Below, in pieces: positions 25,772 through 36,264 of a DNA stretch of 52,621 nt (positions within the stretch are counted from its first letter, which is position 1; each line of letters starts with the position of its first letter). This DNA comes from Rhodovarius lipocyclicus. GTDB lineage: Bacteria; Pseudomonadota; Alphaproteobacteria; Acetobacterales; Acetobacteraceae. The stretch covers positions 1 to 52,621 of the forward strand of contig NZ_JAAABL010000024.1 in assembly GCF_009900765.1 (NCBI RefSeq), given 5' to 3'. The notes under the pieces are model-generated. The model searched no databases, was not told where the DNA came from, and saw only the letters and a list, made by a program, of their open reading frames with translations. The translations under genes were made by a program, and so were the position numbers.

Positions 25772-27865
25772 TTAGGCGCTCTGCTTCATGATTTCCTCGG
25801 CGACGTTGCGCGGCACCGGGTCGTAGTGGTGGAACTGCATGGAGAAGGACGCACGGCCCTTCGTCATGCCGCGCAGGTTGGAGATGTAGCCGAACATCTC
25901 CTTCAGCGGCACGTGGGCGCGCACGATGACCGAGGTGCCGGCCATGTCCTGGCTCTGGATCACGCCGCGGCGGCGGTTCAGGTCGCCCACGACGTCGCCC
26001 ACATGGTCCTGCGGGGTGGTCACTTCCACGTCCATGATCGGCTCCAGGATCACCGGGCCGGCCTTCTTCATGCCTTCGCGGAAGCAGGCCTTGCCGGCGA
26101 TTTCGAACGCCAGCGCGCTGGAGTCCACGTCATGGTACTTGCCGTCGACCAGGGTGAACTTGAAGTCCACCGTGGGGAAGCCGGCCAGCACGCCGGTGTC
26201 GGCCTGCACCTTGATGCCCTTGTCCACCGCCGGGATGTATTCCTTCGGGATCGCGCCGCCGACCACGGCGTTCACGAACTCGATGCCCTCGTTCCGTTCC
26301 TTCGGCTCGAAGGTGATCTTCACCTCGGCGTACTGGCCCGAACCGCCCGACTGCTTCTTGTGGGTGTAGGTCTCGGTGTGGGACTTCGTGATCGTCTCAC
26401 GATAGGCCACCTGGGGCGCACCGATGTTCGCGTCCACGCCGTATTCGCGGCGCAGGCGGTCGATGATGATCTCCAGGTGCAGCTCGCCCATGCCGGACAG
26501 GATGGTCTGGCCGGTTTCCTGGTCGGTCTTCAGGCGCAGGGAAGGATCCTCGCCGGCCAGCTTCTGCAGGCCGAGCGTCATCTTCTCGACGCCTTCCTTG
26601 GTCTTCGGCTCGACCGAGATGTCGATCACGGGCACGGGGAAGGCCATGCGCTCCAGCACCACGGGGTCGGCGGCATCGGCCAGCGTGTCGCCGGTGCCGG
26701 TGTCCTTCAGCCCCACGAAGGCCGCGATGTCGCCCGCGAACACTTCCTTGATTTCCTCACGCTTGTCGGCGTGCATCTGGAACATGCGGCCCACGCGTTC
26801 CTTGTGGCCCTTGGTCGTGTTCAGCACCTGGTCGCCCGAGCGCAGCACGCCGCGATACACGCGCACGAAGGTGAGGTTGCCGTACTTGTCGTTGATGATC
26901 TTGAAGGCGAGGCCGGCGAAGGGCTCGGTCTCGTTCGCGGGGATCACGCGGCGCTCGGCGGTCTCGTCCTGGCCTTCCTCGGGGGCGACCTTGATGCCCT
27001 CGATGTCCACGGGGGAGGGCAGGTAGTCCACCACCGCGTCCAGCAGGGGCTGCACGCCCTTGTTCTTGAAGGAGGAGCCGCACAGCACCGGGCGGAACTC
27101 GCCGCTGATCGTGCCCTTCTTGATGGCGCGCTTCAGGATGTCCGTCGGAACGTCGCCGTCCTCCAGGTACTTCTCCATCGCCTCGTCATCGGCGGCCACC
27201 ACGGCTTCCAGCAGCTTCTCGCGCCACTCGGCGGCCTTGTCCTTCAGGTCGGCCGGGATTTCGACGATGTCGAACTTCGCACCCAGCTCATCGCCCTGCC
27301 ACACCACGGCGTTCATCTCGACCAGGTCGACGATGCCCTTCAGGCTGTCCTCGATGCCGATCGGCAGCTGCAGGGCGACCCAGTTGATGCCCAGCTTCTC
27401 GGTCAGCGTGTCGGCCGCGCGATAGAAATCGGCGCCGGTGCGGTCCAGCTTGTTGACGTAGATGATGCGCGGCACGTTGTAGCGGTCGGCCAGGCGCCAG
27501 TTCGTCTCGGACTGCGGCTGCACGCCGGCCACGCCCTCGATGATGAACACCGCGCCGTCCAGCACGCGCAGCGAGCGGTTCACCTCGATGTTGAAGTCGA
27601 TGTGGCCCGGGGTGTCGATGACGTTGATGCGGTAGTCCTTCCACTCGGCCGTCACGGCCGCGGAAGTGATCGTGATGCCGCGCTCACGCTCCTGCGCCAT
27701 GTAGTCGGTGGTGGTGTTGCCGTCGTGGACCTCACCGATCTTATGGGACTTGCCGGTGTAGTAGAGAATCCGCTCCGTCGTCGTGGTCTTGCCCGCGTCG
27801 ATGTGTGCGGTGATGCCGATGTTGCGAATATGATCGAGCGGGGTGCGTGCCACGAGGGCCTCCAT
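25772..27865 (-). CDS. fusA: Translation elongation factor G
   Basis: The 697-residue GTPase drives ribosomal translocation. G1 is A-H-I-D-A-G-K-T (20-27), followed by the G2 region [13 protein letters not shown]3 DTPGHIDF and G4 NKLD; domains II to V follow with normal length, ending in [19 protein letters not shown]. The start at 27865 is chosen because [18 protein letters not shown] matches the family N-terminus; an ATG six codons upstream is possible. It is not next to rpsL, rpsG or tuf, so it either lies outside the usual str operon or is a second copy. The terminator at 25687 closes the gene. Confidence 0.97.
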   Translation of the reverse strand: MEALVARTPLDHIRNIGITAHIDAGKTTTTERILYYTGKSHKIGEVHDGNTTTDYMAQERERGITITSAAVTAEWKDYRINVIDTPGHIDFNIEVNRSLRVLDGAVFIIEGVAGVQPQSETNWRLADRYNVPRIIYVNKLDRTGADFYRAADTLTEKLGINWVALQLPIGIEDSLKGIVDLVEMNAVVWQGDELGAKFDIVEIPADLKDKAAEWREKLLEAVVAADDEAMEKYLEDGDVPTDILKRAIKKGTISGEFRPVLCGSSFKNKGVQPLLDAVVDYLPSPVDIEGIKVAPEEGQDETAERRVIPANETEPFAGLAFKIINDKYGNLTFVRVYRGVLRSGDQVLNTTKGHKERVGRMFQMHADKREEIKEVFAGDIAAFVGLKDTGTGDTLADAADPVVLERMAFPVPVIDISVEPKTKEGVEKMTLGLQKLAGEDPSLRLKTDQETGQTILSGMGELHLEIIIDRLRREYGVDANIGAPQVAYRETITKSHTETYTHKKQSGGSGQYAEVKITFEPKERNEGIEFVNAVVGGAIPKEYIPAVDKGIKVQADTGVLAGFPTVDFKFTLVDGKYHDVDSSALAFEIAGKACFREGMKKAGPVILEPIMDVEVTTPQDHVGDVVGDLNRRRGVIQSQDMAGTSVIVRAHVPLKEMFGYISNLRGMTKGRASFSMQFHHYDPVPRNVAEEIMKQSA

Positions 27866-28012
27866 GACCAAAGAAACGGGCATGCGCGTTTCACCGCACG
27901 GCCCGTGGGCTGCTACCTGGGAATTGTAATTCGGGGCGGGGTTTGCACGTTGCGGGCTGATTTGTCCAGCCATCTTGCGGCATGGCGCCCCTTGCGCGAC
28001 ACATGGGGTGCA
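27866..28012. promoter_or_regulatory. Divergent promoter region, fusA / tRNA
   Basis: The 147 bases between fusA (minus) and the tRNA (plus) should contain both promoters. I see no gene. A TTGCACG hexamer-like sequence near 27943 is a weak candidate -35 element for the tRNA side. Confidence 0.3.
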
Positions 28013-28086
28013 TGCGCCTGTAGCTCAATGGTCAGAGCGGACCGCTCATAACGGTTTGGCTGCAGGTTCGAGTCCTGCCGGGCGCA
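28013..28086 (+). tRNA. tRNA with anticodon CAU (elongator Met or Ile2)
   Basis: The 74-base cloverleaf has acceptor stem TGCGCCT/GGGCGCA, a D-arm with TAGCTCAATGG, anticodon stem GACCG/CGGTT around loop CTCATAA, and a T-arm with GGTTCGAGTCC. The 3' CCA is not encoded. A CAU anticodon with elongator-type stems means either tRNA-Met or the lysidine-modified tRNA-Ile2. The TTGG in the variable region resembles tRNA-Ile2 more than Met, but I cannot decide. Confidence 0.9.
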
Positions 28087-28133
28087 TTTCTTCGAGCGGC
28101 TGTAGGCCGCTCGAAGAAATGCTGGCTTTTTTT
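28084..28133 (+). terminator. 17-bp perfect hairpin terminator overlapping the tRNA 3' end
   Basis: The stem 28084-28100 pairs perfectly with 28106-28122 around loop TGTAG, followed by TGGC and seven T (28127-28133). The left arm begins with the last three bases of the mature tRNA (GCA), so hairpin and acceptor stem compete in the precursor. Confidence 0.9.
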
Positions 28134-28242
28134 GCCCTCAGACGCCGGGCGCGGCCATCCGGCCGCTTGGCTTCGCCGGACTGCCGGCGGGCCGCGTTCG
28201 CGGCCTTGAGATATTTTATGCCCTCAGGCGCCGGGCGCGGCC
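28133..28242. repeat. Two 24-bp direct repeats between tRNA terminator and lhgO
   Basis: TGCCCTCAGACGCCGGGCGC plus CGGCC's remainder at 28133-28156 recurs at 28219-28242 with one A/G difference. Between them is a GGCCGCG/CGCGGCC hairpin (about 28191-28206). No gene is present; the significance is unclear. Confidence 0.5.
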
Positions 28243-28256
28243 GGTGGGGCAGGGGC

Positions 28257-29366
28257 TCAGGCTTCCGCCCGCGCCATCTCCAGCACCGCGTCGCCGATCG
28301 CCAGCGACGACGTCAGCCCCGGGCTCTCGATCCCGAACAGGTTGATCAGGCACCGGTGCCCATGCACCCGCGGCCCCTGGATCAGGAAATCCTGCTTGGC
28401 GACCTCCGGCGGCACGATCTTCGGGCGGATGCCCGAATAGCCCGGCGCCAGCGACCCATCCGGCAATTCCGGCCACCAGCGCCGGATCGAGGCATAGAAC
28501 CCCTCGCCCCGCGCCGGGTCCACCTCATACTCCAGCCCGTCCACCCATTGCACATCCGGGCCGAACTTCGCCTGCCCGCCCAGGTCCAGCGTCAGGTGCG
28601 TGCCCAAGCCCCCGGCCACCGGCACCGGATAGATCAGCCGCGTGAACGGGTTCTTCGCCGACAGCGTGAAATAATTGCCCTTGGCGTAATAGGCGCGCGG
28701 CACCAGCGCGGGGTCCAGCCCCGCCAGCGCCCCGGCCAGCTTCGGCGCATGCAGCCCGGCGCTGTTGATGAACAGCTTCGCCCGCAGGCGCATCGGCTCC
28801 GGCCCGCCAATCTCCAGCTCCGCCCCCGCATCCGTCAGCCGCCCGCCGGTGACCGGGGAGAAGAACACGCTGACGGCCCCCGCATTCTCCGCGTCGCCCT
28901 GCAGGCTCAACATATACGCATGGCTGTCCAGGATGCCGGTGGAGGGGCTGAGCAAGGCCGCCGTGCAGCGCAGGGCGGGCTCCATCGCGCGCGCCTCCTC
29001 GCTGGTCAGGAAGGTCAGGTCGTCCACCCCATTATCGGCCGCCCTGGCCTGGATGGAGGCCAGCTGCCCCGCCTCCGCCTCATCGGTCGCCACGATCAGC
29101 TTGGTGCAGTTGGCGTGGGGAATGCCGCGCTCCCGGCAATAGGCGTAGAGCTTGCGCTTCCCCTCCACGCAGTAGCGCGCCATCAGGCTGCCCTTGGCGT
29201 AGTAGATGCCAGCGTGGATCACCTCGCTGTTGCGGGAACTGGTTTCCGTCCCGATGCCCTCATTCGCATCGAGAAGGATCACTTCGCGGCCTGACATTGC
29301 AAAGGCTCGCGCGATGGCAAGGCCGACCACGCCGGCCCCCGCCACCACCACATCGACGTCTTCCAT
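28257..29366 (-). CDS. lhgO: L-2-hydroxyglutarate oxidase/dehydrogenase family FAD protein
   Basis: This 369-residue DAO-type flavoprotein oxidises L-2-hydroxyglutarate to 2-oxoglutarate at the membrane face. It has the dinucleotide-binding G10-A-G-V-V-G15, the family block [19 protein letters not shown] (flavin contact), [41 protein letters not shown] and the C-terminal [20 protein letters not shown] loop. Length is slightly below the E. coli protein. It is divergent to the oxidase at 29420 with a 53-bp gap. Other hydroxyacid oxidases of this fold are possible, but the IYYAKG and GIESPGLT motifs favour this family. Confidence 0.88.
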   Translation of the reverse strand: MEDVDVVVAGAGVVGLAIARAFAMSGREVILLDANEGIGTETSSRNSEVIHAGIYYAKGSLMARYCVEGKRKLYAYCRERGIPHANCTKLIVATDEAEAGQLASIQARAADNGVDDLTFLTSEEARAMEPALRCTAALLSPSTGILDSHAYMLSLQGDAENAGAVSVFFSPVTGGRLTDAGAELEIGGPEPMRLRAKLFINSAGLHAPKLAGALAGLDPALVPRAYYAKGNYFTLSAKNPFTRLIYPVPVAGGLGTHLTLDLGGQAKFGPDVQWVDGLEYEVDPARGEGFYASIRRWWPELPDGSLAPGYSGIRPKIVPPEVAKQDFLIQGPRVHGHRCLINLFGIESPGLTSSLAIGDAVLEMARAEA

Positions 29367-29419
29367 GCCCGCACCATAGACGCGACAATGGCCGCCGCAA
29401 CTGCCCTGGGGCCCGCATC

Positions 29420-31624
<2,205 letters not shown>

Positions 31625-31631
31625 CGGTCCG

Positions 31632-31880
31632 AGAGGGGCTTTGCCCCCCTCGGGCTCCCCCCACCAGGAGCCGAAAGGCCCCTGGACCCCAGGAGTTTGG
31701 TGCCGGTCCTGAGCAGGAGTTTCCGCTTAAATTTTATCATGAAAAAGGCGCCCCACCTGCGAAGGTCAGGCGCCAAACGGATGGGGTGCAGGGGCCTTTC
31801 GGCTCCTGCCGGGGGTCCCAAAAGGAGGATTGGGGGGCGGCGCCCCCTGGCCTGTTGCTTGTCCAGGGGGCAGGGCCCCC
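31632..31880 (+). repeat. Structured intergenic repeat, copy B
   Basis: This copy occupies the 269-base gap after the oxidase gene. It has the same order of elements as copies A and C but is more diverged: a first hairpin of the type CCAGGAGCC-GAAA-GGCCCCTGG, the AT block with TTTTATCATGAAAAA, a GGCGCC-bounded hairpin with inner ACCT/AGGT, the third hairpin GCAGGGGCC-TTTC-GGCTCCTGC (31788-31809), and GC-rich tail inverted repeats. The base pairs change together relative to the other copies. No ORF is supported. Confidence 0.7.
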
Positions 31881-31893
31881 TGGAAGCGCCCCA

Positions 31894-32850
31894 TCAATCC
31901 GGCCGGATGTTGTATTCCCGCACCACCCGCGCCCAGGTTTCCATCTGCTCGTCCAGGAAGCGCCCGAATTCCTCCGCCCCGGCGCCCGAGACCTTCACGC
32001 CCAGCTGTTCCGTCAGCCGGCCGCGCAGTTCCGGCCCTTGCAGGGCGGCGCGCAGCACGTCCTCCATGCGTTTGCGGATGGGTTCCGGCGTGGAGGCGGG
32101 GGCCAGCACGCCCCAGAAGGCGCGGGCGTCCACCCCGGGGATGCCGAGCTCGGCCAGGGTCGGCACATCCGGCGCGCCGGCGAAGCGTTCCGCCCCGGCC
32201 GAGGCCAGCGGCCGCACCATGCCTTCGCGCAGCGGGGTGGCGAAGGCGGTGGGGGTGGTCACGTACAGGTCGGCCTCACCGGTGGCGGCCGCCGTCACCA
32301 GCGGCCCGCCGCCGCGATAGGGCACGTGCTGCACGACGAAATTGCCGTTCTTCTGCGCGATGGACATGCCCAGATGCGCCAGGCTGCCATTGCCGATGGT
32401 GCCATAGGTGATGGTGTCCGGCCGGGCGCGGGCGGCTTCCAGCAGCTGCTGCCAGTTCTGCCAGGGGCGGGTTTTGTGGGCCATGATCAGGTTGGGCGTG
32501 GTGCCCACCAGCAGCACCGGCGCCAGGTCGCGCTTGGTGTCGAAGCCCAGATTCGGGATCAGCACCGGGTTCACCACATGGGTGTCGAACACCACGGCCC
32601 AGGTGTTGCCGTCGCCGGGCGCGCGGGCCACCACCTGCGCGCCCAGCGCGGCCGAGGCACCGGGCCGGTTCTCGACCACCACCGCCACACCATAGGCCTG
32701 GGCGATCGCCGGTTGCAGCAGCCGCGCGACCAGATCCGTACTGCCGCCCGGCGGGAAGCCCACCACCAGCCGGATCGGCCCGCTCTGGGCCAGGGCGGGG
32801 GTGGCGAGACCCAGTGGGGCACCCAGGATGACTCGGCGCGATAGCTGCAT
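31894..32850 (-). CDS. Bug-family (TctC) tripartite tricarboxylate transporter substrate-binding protein
   Basis: The 318-residue periplasmic receptor has a Sec signal peptide (MQLSRRVILGAPLGLATPALA) followed by IRLVVGFPPGGSTDLVAR, the family opening, then VENRPGASAALGAQVVARAPGDG, LIMAHKTRP, TYGTIGNGSLAHL, HVPYRGGGPLVTA and a typical C-terminal helix with GVKVSGAGAEEFGRFL. It binds a carboxylate or similar solute. No TctA/TctB membrane genes are adjacent, so it is an orphan receptor. It begins 21 bases after the telA stop on the same strand and may be co-transcribed. Confidence 0.93.
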   Translation of the reverse strand: MQLSRRVILGAPLGLATPALAQSGPIRLVVGFPPGGSTDLVARLLQPAIAQAYGVAVVVENRPGASAALGAQVVARAPGDGNTWAVVFDTHVVNPVLIPNLGFDTKRDLAPVLLVGTTPNLIMAHKTRPWQNWQQLLEAARARPDTITYGTIGNGSLAHLGMSIAQKNGNFVVQHVPYRGGGPLVTAAATGEADLYVTTPTAFATPLREGMVRPLASAGAERFAGAPDVPTLAELGIPGVDARAFWGVLAPASTPEPIRKRMEDVLRAALQGPELRGRLTEQLGVKVSGAGAEEFGRFLDEQMETWARVVREYNIRPD

Positions 32851-32870
32851 GTCGTCGTGTTCCTTGCTTT

Positions 32871-33941
32871 TCACTGTTTTCCCGGCTCCGTGCGGGCCTT
32901 GGCCGCCGTCAGGGCACGGCGGATCTCGGCCTCGCACATCGCAAGTTCCTGCACCGCCTGGCCCCGGGCCGTGCGGCCCTGCTCGGCGATGCGCAGGCTG
33001 TCCTCGATGGTGCCCACCAGCGCGGCGTTGGCGCGCTTCACGGCGTCCATGTCGAACACGCCGCGTTCCAGTTCGGTCCGCGCCTCGGCATTGCCCTGGC
33101 GCAGGGTCTCGGCATTGGCGGTCAGCAGCTGGTTGGTCAGGTCGGTGGCGGCCTTCACGGCGGCGCCGGCTTCCTTCATGCGATGGATGGCCAGCGCCTG
33201 GGCCAGCTGCTGGCGCCACAGCGGCACGGTGTTGGCCAGCACGGACTGGATGCGCGCCGACAGCGCCTTGTCGTTTTCCTGGATCAGCCGGATGGAGGGC
33301 AGGGCCTGCATCGCCACCTGCCGCGTCAGGCGCAGGTCATGCACGCGCCGGTCCAGTTCGTCGCGCGCGGCGCGGGCATCGCGCAGCTTCTGCGGCGCCA
33401 GCGGGTCGGGGCCGGTGCTGGCGGCCTCCAGCGCCGGGATGGTTTCGGTGTCCGCGCGTTTCAGGGCCAGCTCGCCGGCGGCGATATGGTCCGCCAGGGC
33501 ATGGAACCATTCGAGCGTGGCGGTGTAGAGGCGGTCCAGCCGCTCAACATCCTCCAGCAGGCGGGTGCGGTGGTGGTCCAGCTTGTCGCCGATGCTCTCG
33601 ATCTGGCCGCGCACCGTCTCATACCGCATGACGATGGAGCCGACCCCGGCCTTGGCGCGGCCGAACAGGCGGGCGACCAGGCCGGGCTTCTCGCCCAGCT
33701 TCGTCACGTCGAAGCCGCGCAGGGCGGCCAGCATGGCGTTCAGGCTCTGCCCCGCCTCGCCGGTCTCGGCGTTCTTGGCGCCTTCCAGCATGGCGTTGGC
33801 TGCTTCCTGCGCGCGGGTCTGGGTGGCGGCGCCGAAACGCAGGATGGTGGCGGGCTCCGCCAGGTCGATCTGGGCGGCCAGGCCCGCGATGGCGGCCTCG
33901 CGCGCAGGGTCGGTCTGGGGGGCGGTCTGGATGTCGTTCAT
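32871..33941 (-). CDS. TelA-family toxic anion resistance protein
   Basis: The 356-residue soluble, mostly helical coiled-coil protein is of the TelA/KlaA family. The diagnostic core is the ETGEAGQSLNAMLAALRG segment, KPGLVARLFGRAKAGV, RTRLLEDVERLDRLYTATLEW, a central DAR.ARDELDRRVHDLRLTRQVAMQALPSIRLIQ stretch and NTVPLWRQQLAQALAI. Homologues are linked to tellurite and envelope-stress phenotypes, with mechanism unsettled. The start at 33941 overlaps the xpaC stop as ATGA. The usual XpaC partner is present, so this is the standard two-gene unit plus a small membrane protein upstream. Confidence 0.9.
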   Translation of the reverse strand: MNDIQTAPQTDPAREAAIAGLAAQIDLAEPATILRFGAATQTRAQEAANAMLEGAKNAETGEAGQSLNAMLAALRGFDVTKLGEKPGLVARLFGRAKAGVGSIVMRYETVRGQIESIGDKLDHHRTRLLEDVERLDRLYTATLEWFHALADHIAAGELALKRADTETIPALEAASTGPDPLAPQKLRDARAARDELDRRVHDLRLTRQVAMQALPSIRLIQENDKALSARIQSVLANTVPLWRQQLAQALAIHRMKEAGAAVKAATDLTNQLLTANAETLRQGNAEARTELERGVFDMDAVKRANAALVGTIEDSLRIAEQGRTARGQAVQELAMCEAEIRRALTAAKARTEPGKQ

Positions 33942-34690
33942 GGGCGTTCCTCCCGCAGGCGCTCGCTCAATACCTTGACCTGGATGTCCAGCGCCTCGGT
34001 TTCCTGGGCGCGTAGGCGGGCGCGCCAGTCCTGGGCGGCGGTGGCGATCTCGGACAGCAGGGGGGCCATGCCCTCCGGCGGTTCGGCCCCGGCTTCCAGC
34101 CGCTGCGCCATGCGTTCCAGCCCATCCACATGCATATTCAGGAATCGGCGCGCTTCATCGGCCGAATCCGGGCGGCGCGCAATATCCATAAGCAACTCTG
34201 AAAGTGCCAGCACGCCGCGGTCGAGATTCCCGCCCGTGGGCAGGGCCAGGGCGCGGGCGTGCAGCGCCGCCAGGCGCGTCTCGGCCTGTTTCAGCGCGGG
34301 CGGCCAAGTGCTGAGCGGCGGTGTGCTGAGAGGCGGGGGCGGCGGGGCCGGGGCTGGTTCCGGCGCCTGTTCCGGCAGGTCCTCGGTCAGCAGCCGGGCG
34401 CCGGCGAAGGCGCCGAAGCCCAGCAGCACCGCGGCCAGCGGGTGCAGGTGCGCGGCCATGCCCGCCGCGACGGCGGCGGCCACGCCCACCAGCAGGGCGC
34501 CCCGGCGGGAATCCCCCCGGCGGCCACGGCCCAGCCGCGTCGCCGCCAGCACCAGCAGGCCGAGGCCGAGCGCCGAGCCCACCAGGCTGGTCGGCCGGCC
34601 GGCGAACAGGCTGATGAGCAGGTCCAGCGCCAGCGGCCAGCCGAAGGCCACCACCAGCCACACGCGCCAGCCGCGCCAGAAGGGGTTCAT
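33938..34690 (-). CDS. XpaC-like (5-bromo-4-chloroindolyl phosphate hydrolysis family) membrane protein
   Basis: The 250-residue protein has two or more N-terminal membrane helices (LVVAFGWPLALDLLISLF and ALLVGVAAAVAAGMAA with following LAAVLLGFGAFAGA), a Pro-rich linker at about 108-130 and a C-terminal helical domain with RRFLNMHVDGLERMAQRLE. Size, topology and position beside telA fit XpaC, which usually pairs with TelA. The linker and C-terminal domain should face the cytoplasm. The stop overlaps telA (ATGA), and a 49-residue membrane protein gene ends 10 bases upstream. Confidence 0.78.
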   Translation of the reverse strand: MNPFWRGWRVWLVVAFGWPLALDLLISLFAGRPTSLVGSALGLGLLVLAATRLGRGRRGDSRRGALLVGVAAAVAAGMAAHLHPLAAVLLGFGAFAGARLLTEDLPEQAPEPAPAPPPPPLSTPPLSTWPPALKQAETRLAALHARALALPTGGNLDRGVLALSELLMDIARRPDSADEARRFLNMHVDGLERMAQRLEAGAEPPEGMAPLLSEIATAAQDWRARLRAQETEALDIQVKVLSERLREERP

Positions 34691-34700
34691 GCGCGCATCC

Positions 34701-34850
34701 TCACCGGCGGAACAGGGCGATGAAGGCCGGCAGCCACAGGCACAGCGTCATCAGGCCGAAGCCCAGCGCGTAGCGCAGCGGGCGCGGCAGGCCCGGCAGC
34801 AGCGGCGCCAGGGCCCGTTCCGAATTCTCCCCACGGCGGCGTTTGCCCAT
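34701..34850 (-). CDS. Small single-pass membrane protein upstream of xpaC
   Basis: This 49-codon frame starts with basic M-G-K-R-R-R-G-E-N-S, continues through ERALAPLLPGLPRPLRY and ends in one hydrophobic helix (ALGFGLMTLCLWLPAFIALF) with RR at the C-terminus. It lies 10 bases before the xpaC start on the same strand. Positive residues at both ends and the uninterrupted helix make it more credible than chance. The ribosome site is weak. It is probably an accessory of the TelA/XpaC unit; function unknown. Confidence 0.55.
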   Translation of the reverse strand: MGKRRRGENSERALAPLLPGLPRPLRYALGFGLMTLCLWLPAFIALFRR

Positions 34851-35038
34851 GCGATCGCGCCCATTGCTGCACGGCGCTTACATCGCCCTTGCGAAGGGCG
34901 GCATCAAGCCATTGCGTGAACGGGCGACCATAATGGGCGCCGGGCCCGCCCCGCCGGCCCGCGAACGGTCACGCGACTGAAAAGGAGGGGAGGGGGGCTG
35001 GACAGGATCAGGAGGGTTCCTGTATCTCCCGGCCCGTC

Positions 35039-35114
35039 GCCCGGATAGCTCAGTTGGTAGAGCATGCGACTGAAAATCGCAGTGTCGCTGGTTCGATTCC
35101 GGCTCCGGGCACCA
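35039..35114 (+). tRNA. tRNA-Phe (GAA)
   Basis: The 76-base cloverleaf has acceptor GCCCGGA/TCCGGGC, anticodon loop CTGAAAA with GAA, T-loop GGTTCGATTCC and encoded CCA. Its last 16 bases serve as the attachment core for the integrated element at 35099-45977, which leaves the tRNA intact. Confidence 0.97.
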
Positions 35115-36264
35115 TGCATTTTGTAGTTCCTTTGTTATCAATAGGTTCTAGTTCGTTATTGTCCCACTTCAGCGTGCCAGCGCTGGGTGGGACTTTTTCG
35201 TTTGCGGCTGACGCCTGAGACAGCCGCGCCATAGCGCTGGCCGCCATCACACGCTGCGCTGCCGCCTGCGTGTACCGCTGCACCTCCTTTAGGGTCCGAT
35301 GGCCAGTGATGGCCATGATCTCATGTGCCGTCGCGCCGCGCTCCGCCAGGCGGCTCGCAGCCGCCTTCCGCAGGCCATGCGCGGAGCAGTGCGGGAGGCC
35401 AGCATCACGGCACCATTTGCGGAAGCGGTTGCCGAAGGAATCGGCCTGGAACGGGCCACCCCTTTCGCTCTCCAGGAAGGTCAGGCCGGTGGAAGGGCAA
35501 GCCTCGATGGCTTCCACCAGCTCCGACACTACGGGCAGGCTCAGCCGAACCGGCCGGCGCCGGCGGCCCTTCACTTGCGTGAAGCTGATCCAGCCGTCGC
35601 GCAGATGCTGGCGGCCCAGAGTGATGATGTCGCTGCGGCGCTGGCCGGTGTAGAGCAGCAGGGCAAGGGCGAGATAAGCCTTGGAACCCAAGGGGTGCGC
35701 TCGCTCGAATTGCTCGACCTCATCCACTGTCCAGGTGTGGTAGCCATCGGGGTTGTTGCTCGCGAGATAAGGCACGCGCAGCGCGGGGTTGGCGGCGATC
35801 TTGCCATTCGTCTCCGCTACGCTGAACACCGCGCGCAGGGCCTTCAGCAGGCCATTGGCGGCCTCGGGGCGGTCGGCCATGTCATCCCGGATCTTCAGGA
35901 AGTGCCGTCGCTCCATGCGGGCCGCAGGCTTGGTGCCGTTGGCGTCGCGGAACTTGTCCAGGATCAGGCGCTTCACATGCTGCGAGCGCGGGGCGAGGCT
36001 CTTGAAGCTGGCCGAGCTGTAGTAGGCGATACAGAAGTCATCGATGCTGCCTGGCAGCACGGTGCCTACCGCAGGCTTCCCACGCCCCTTCTTCGCCGGC
36101 TTCGCCTCCAGGGCGGCGCGATACTCGGCCTCGAATGCGTCCGTGCCAGGCTGCGCGCGCAGTCGAACCTTGGGCTTGCCAGGCACACGCAGGTAGACCC
36201 GGACGTTGCCGTGACGGTCAGCGTCCTGAACCACATACCGGTATGTGCGCAGCAGCTCGATCAT
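35050..36264 (-). CDS. int: Tyrosine recombinase/integrase reading through attL into tRNA-Phe
   Basis: The 404-residue phage-type tyrosine recombinase has catalytic R209 in YTGQRRSD, a beta-hairpin lysine about K232, H296-x-L-R299 in SAHGLRK, H322 in GHRT and nucleophile Y331 in EVQRYTQ. The N-terminal about 65 residues look like an arm-binding domain. The frame does not stop before the attachment core: the last about 20 codons are antisense tRNA-Phe, with the stop at 35050-35052. In the excised circle the tail would be different and shorter. The ATG overlaps the portal-HTH stop (ATGA), so its expression is coupled to the structural genes. Confidence 0.93.
   Translation of the reverse strand: MIELLRTYRYVVQDADRHGNVRVYLRVPGKPKVRLRAQPGTDAFEAEYRAALEAKPAKKGRGKPAVGTVLPGSIDDFCIAYYSSASFKSLAPRSQHVKRLILDKFRDANGTKPAARMERRHFLKIRDDMADRPEAANGLLKALRAVFSVAETNGKIAANPALRVPYLASNNPDGYHTWTVDEVEQFERAHPLGSKAYLALALLLYTGQRRSDIITLGRQHLRDGWISFTQVKGRRRRPVRLSLPVVSELVEAIEACPSTGLTFLESERGGPFQADSFGNRFRKWCRDAGLPHCSAHGLRKAAASRLAERGATAHEIMAITGHRTLKEVQRYTQAAAQRVMAASAMARLSQASAANEKVPPSAGTLKWDNNELEPIDNKGTTKCMVPGAGIEPATLRFSVACSTN
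35099..35114. repeat. attL core (direct repeat with attR)
   Basis: CCGGCTCCGGGCACCA is the 3' end of tRNA-Phe and recurs exactly at 45962-45977. The flanking bases differ on both sides, so the core is exactly 16 bp. Confidence 0.9.
35161..35199 (+). terminator. Intrinsic terminator inside int, facing the tRNA-Phe transcript
   Basis: GTCCCAC (35161-35167) pairs with GTGGGAC (35187-35193), with an inner CAGCG/CGCTG pairing, followed by TTTTT on the plus strand. It sits within the antisense of the integrase C-terminus, 46 bases beyond the tRNA, and would end host tRNA transcription before it enters the element. Confidence 0.75.

Noticed and set aside
34687-34872. 61-residue frame overlapping the small membrane protein gene
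   Set aside because: Its composition is Ala/Pro/Arg-rich shadow sequence; the other frame encodes a clean membrane helix with correct spacing to xpaC.
35039-35141. Short minus-strand frames across tRNA-Phe
   Set aside because: They are antisense translations of the tRNA. Only the integrase read-through is kept, because it continues from a real gene.
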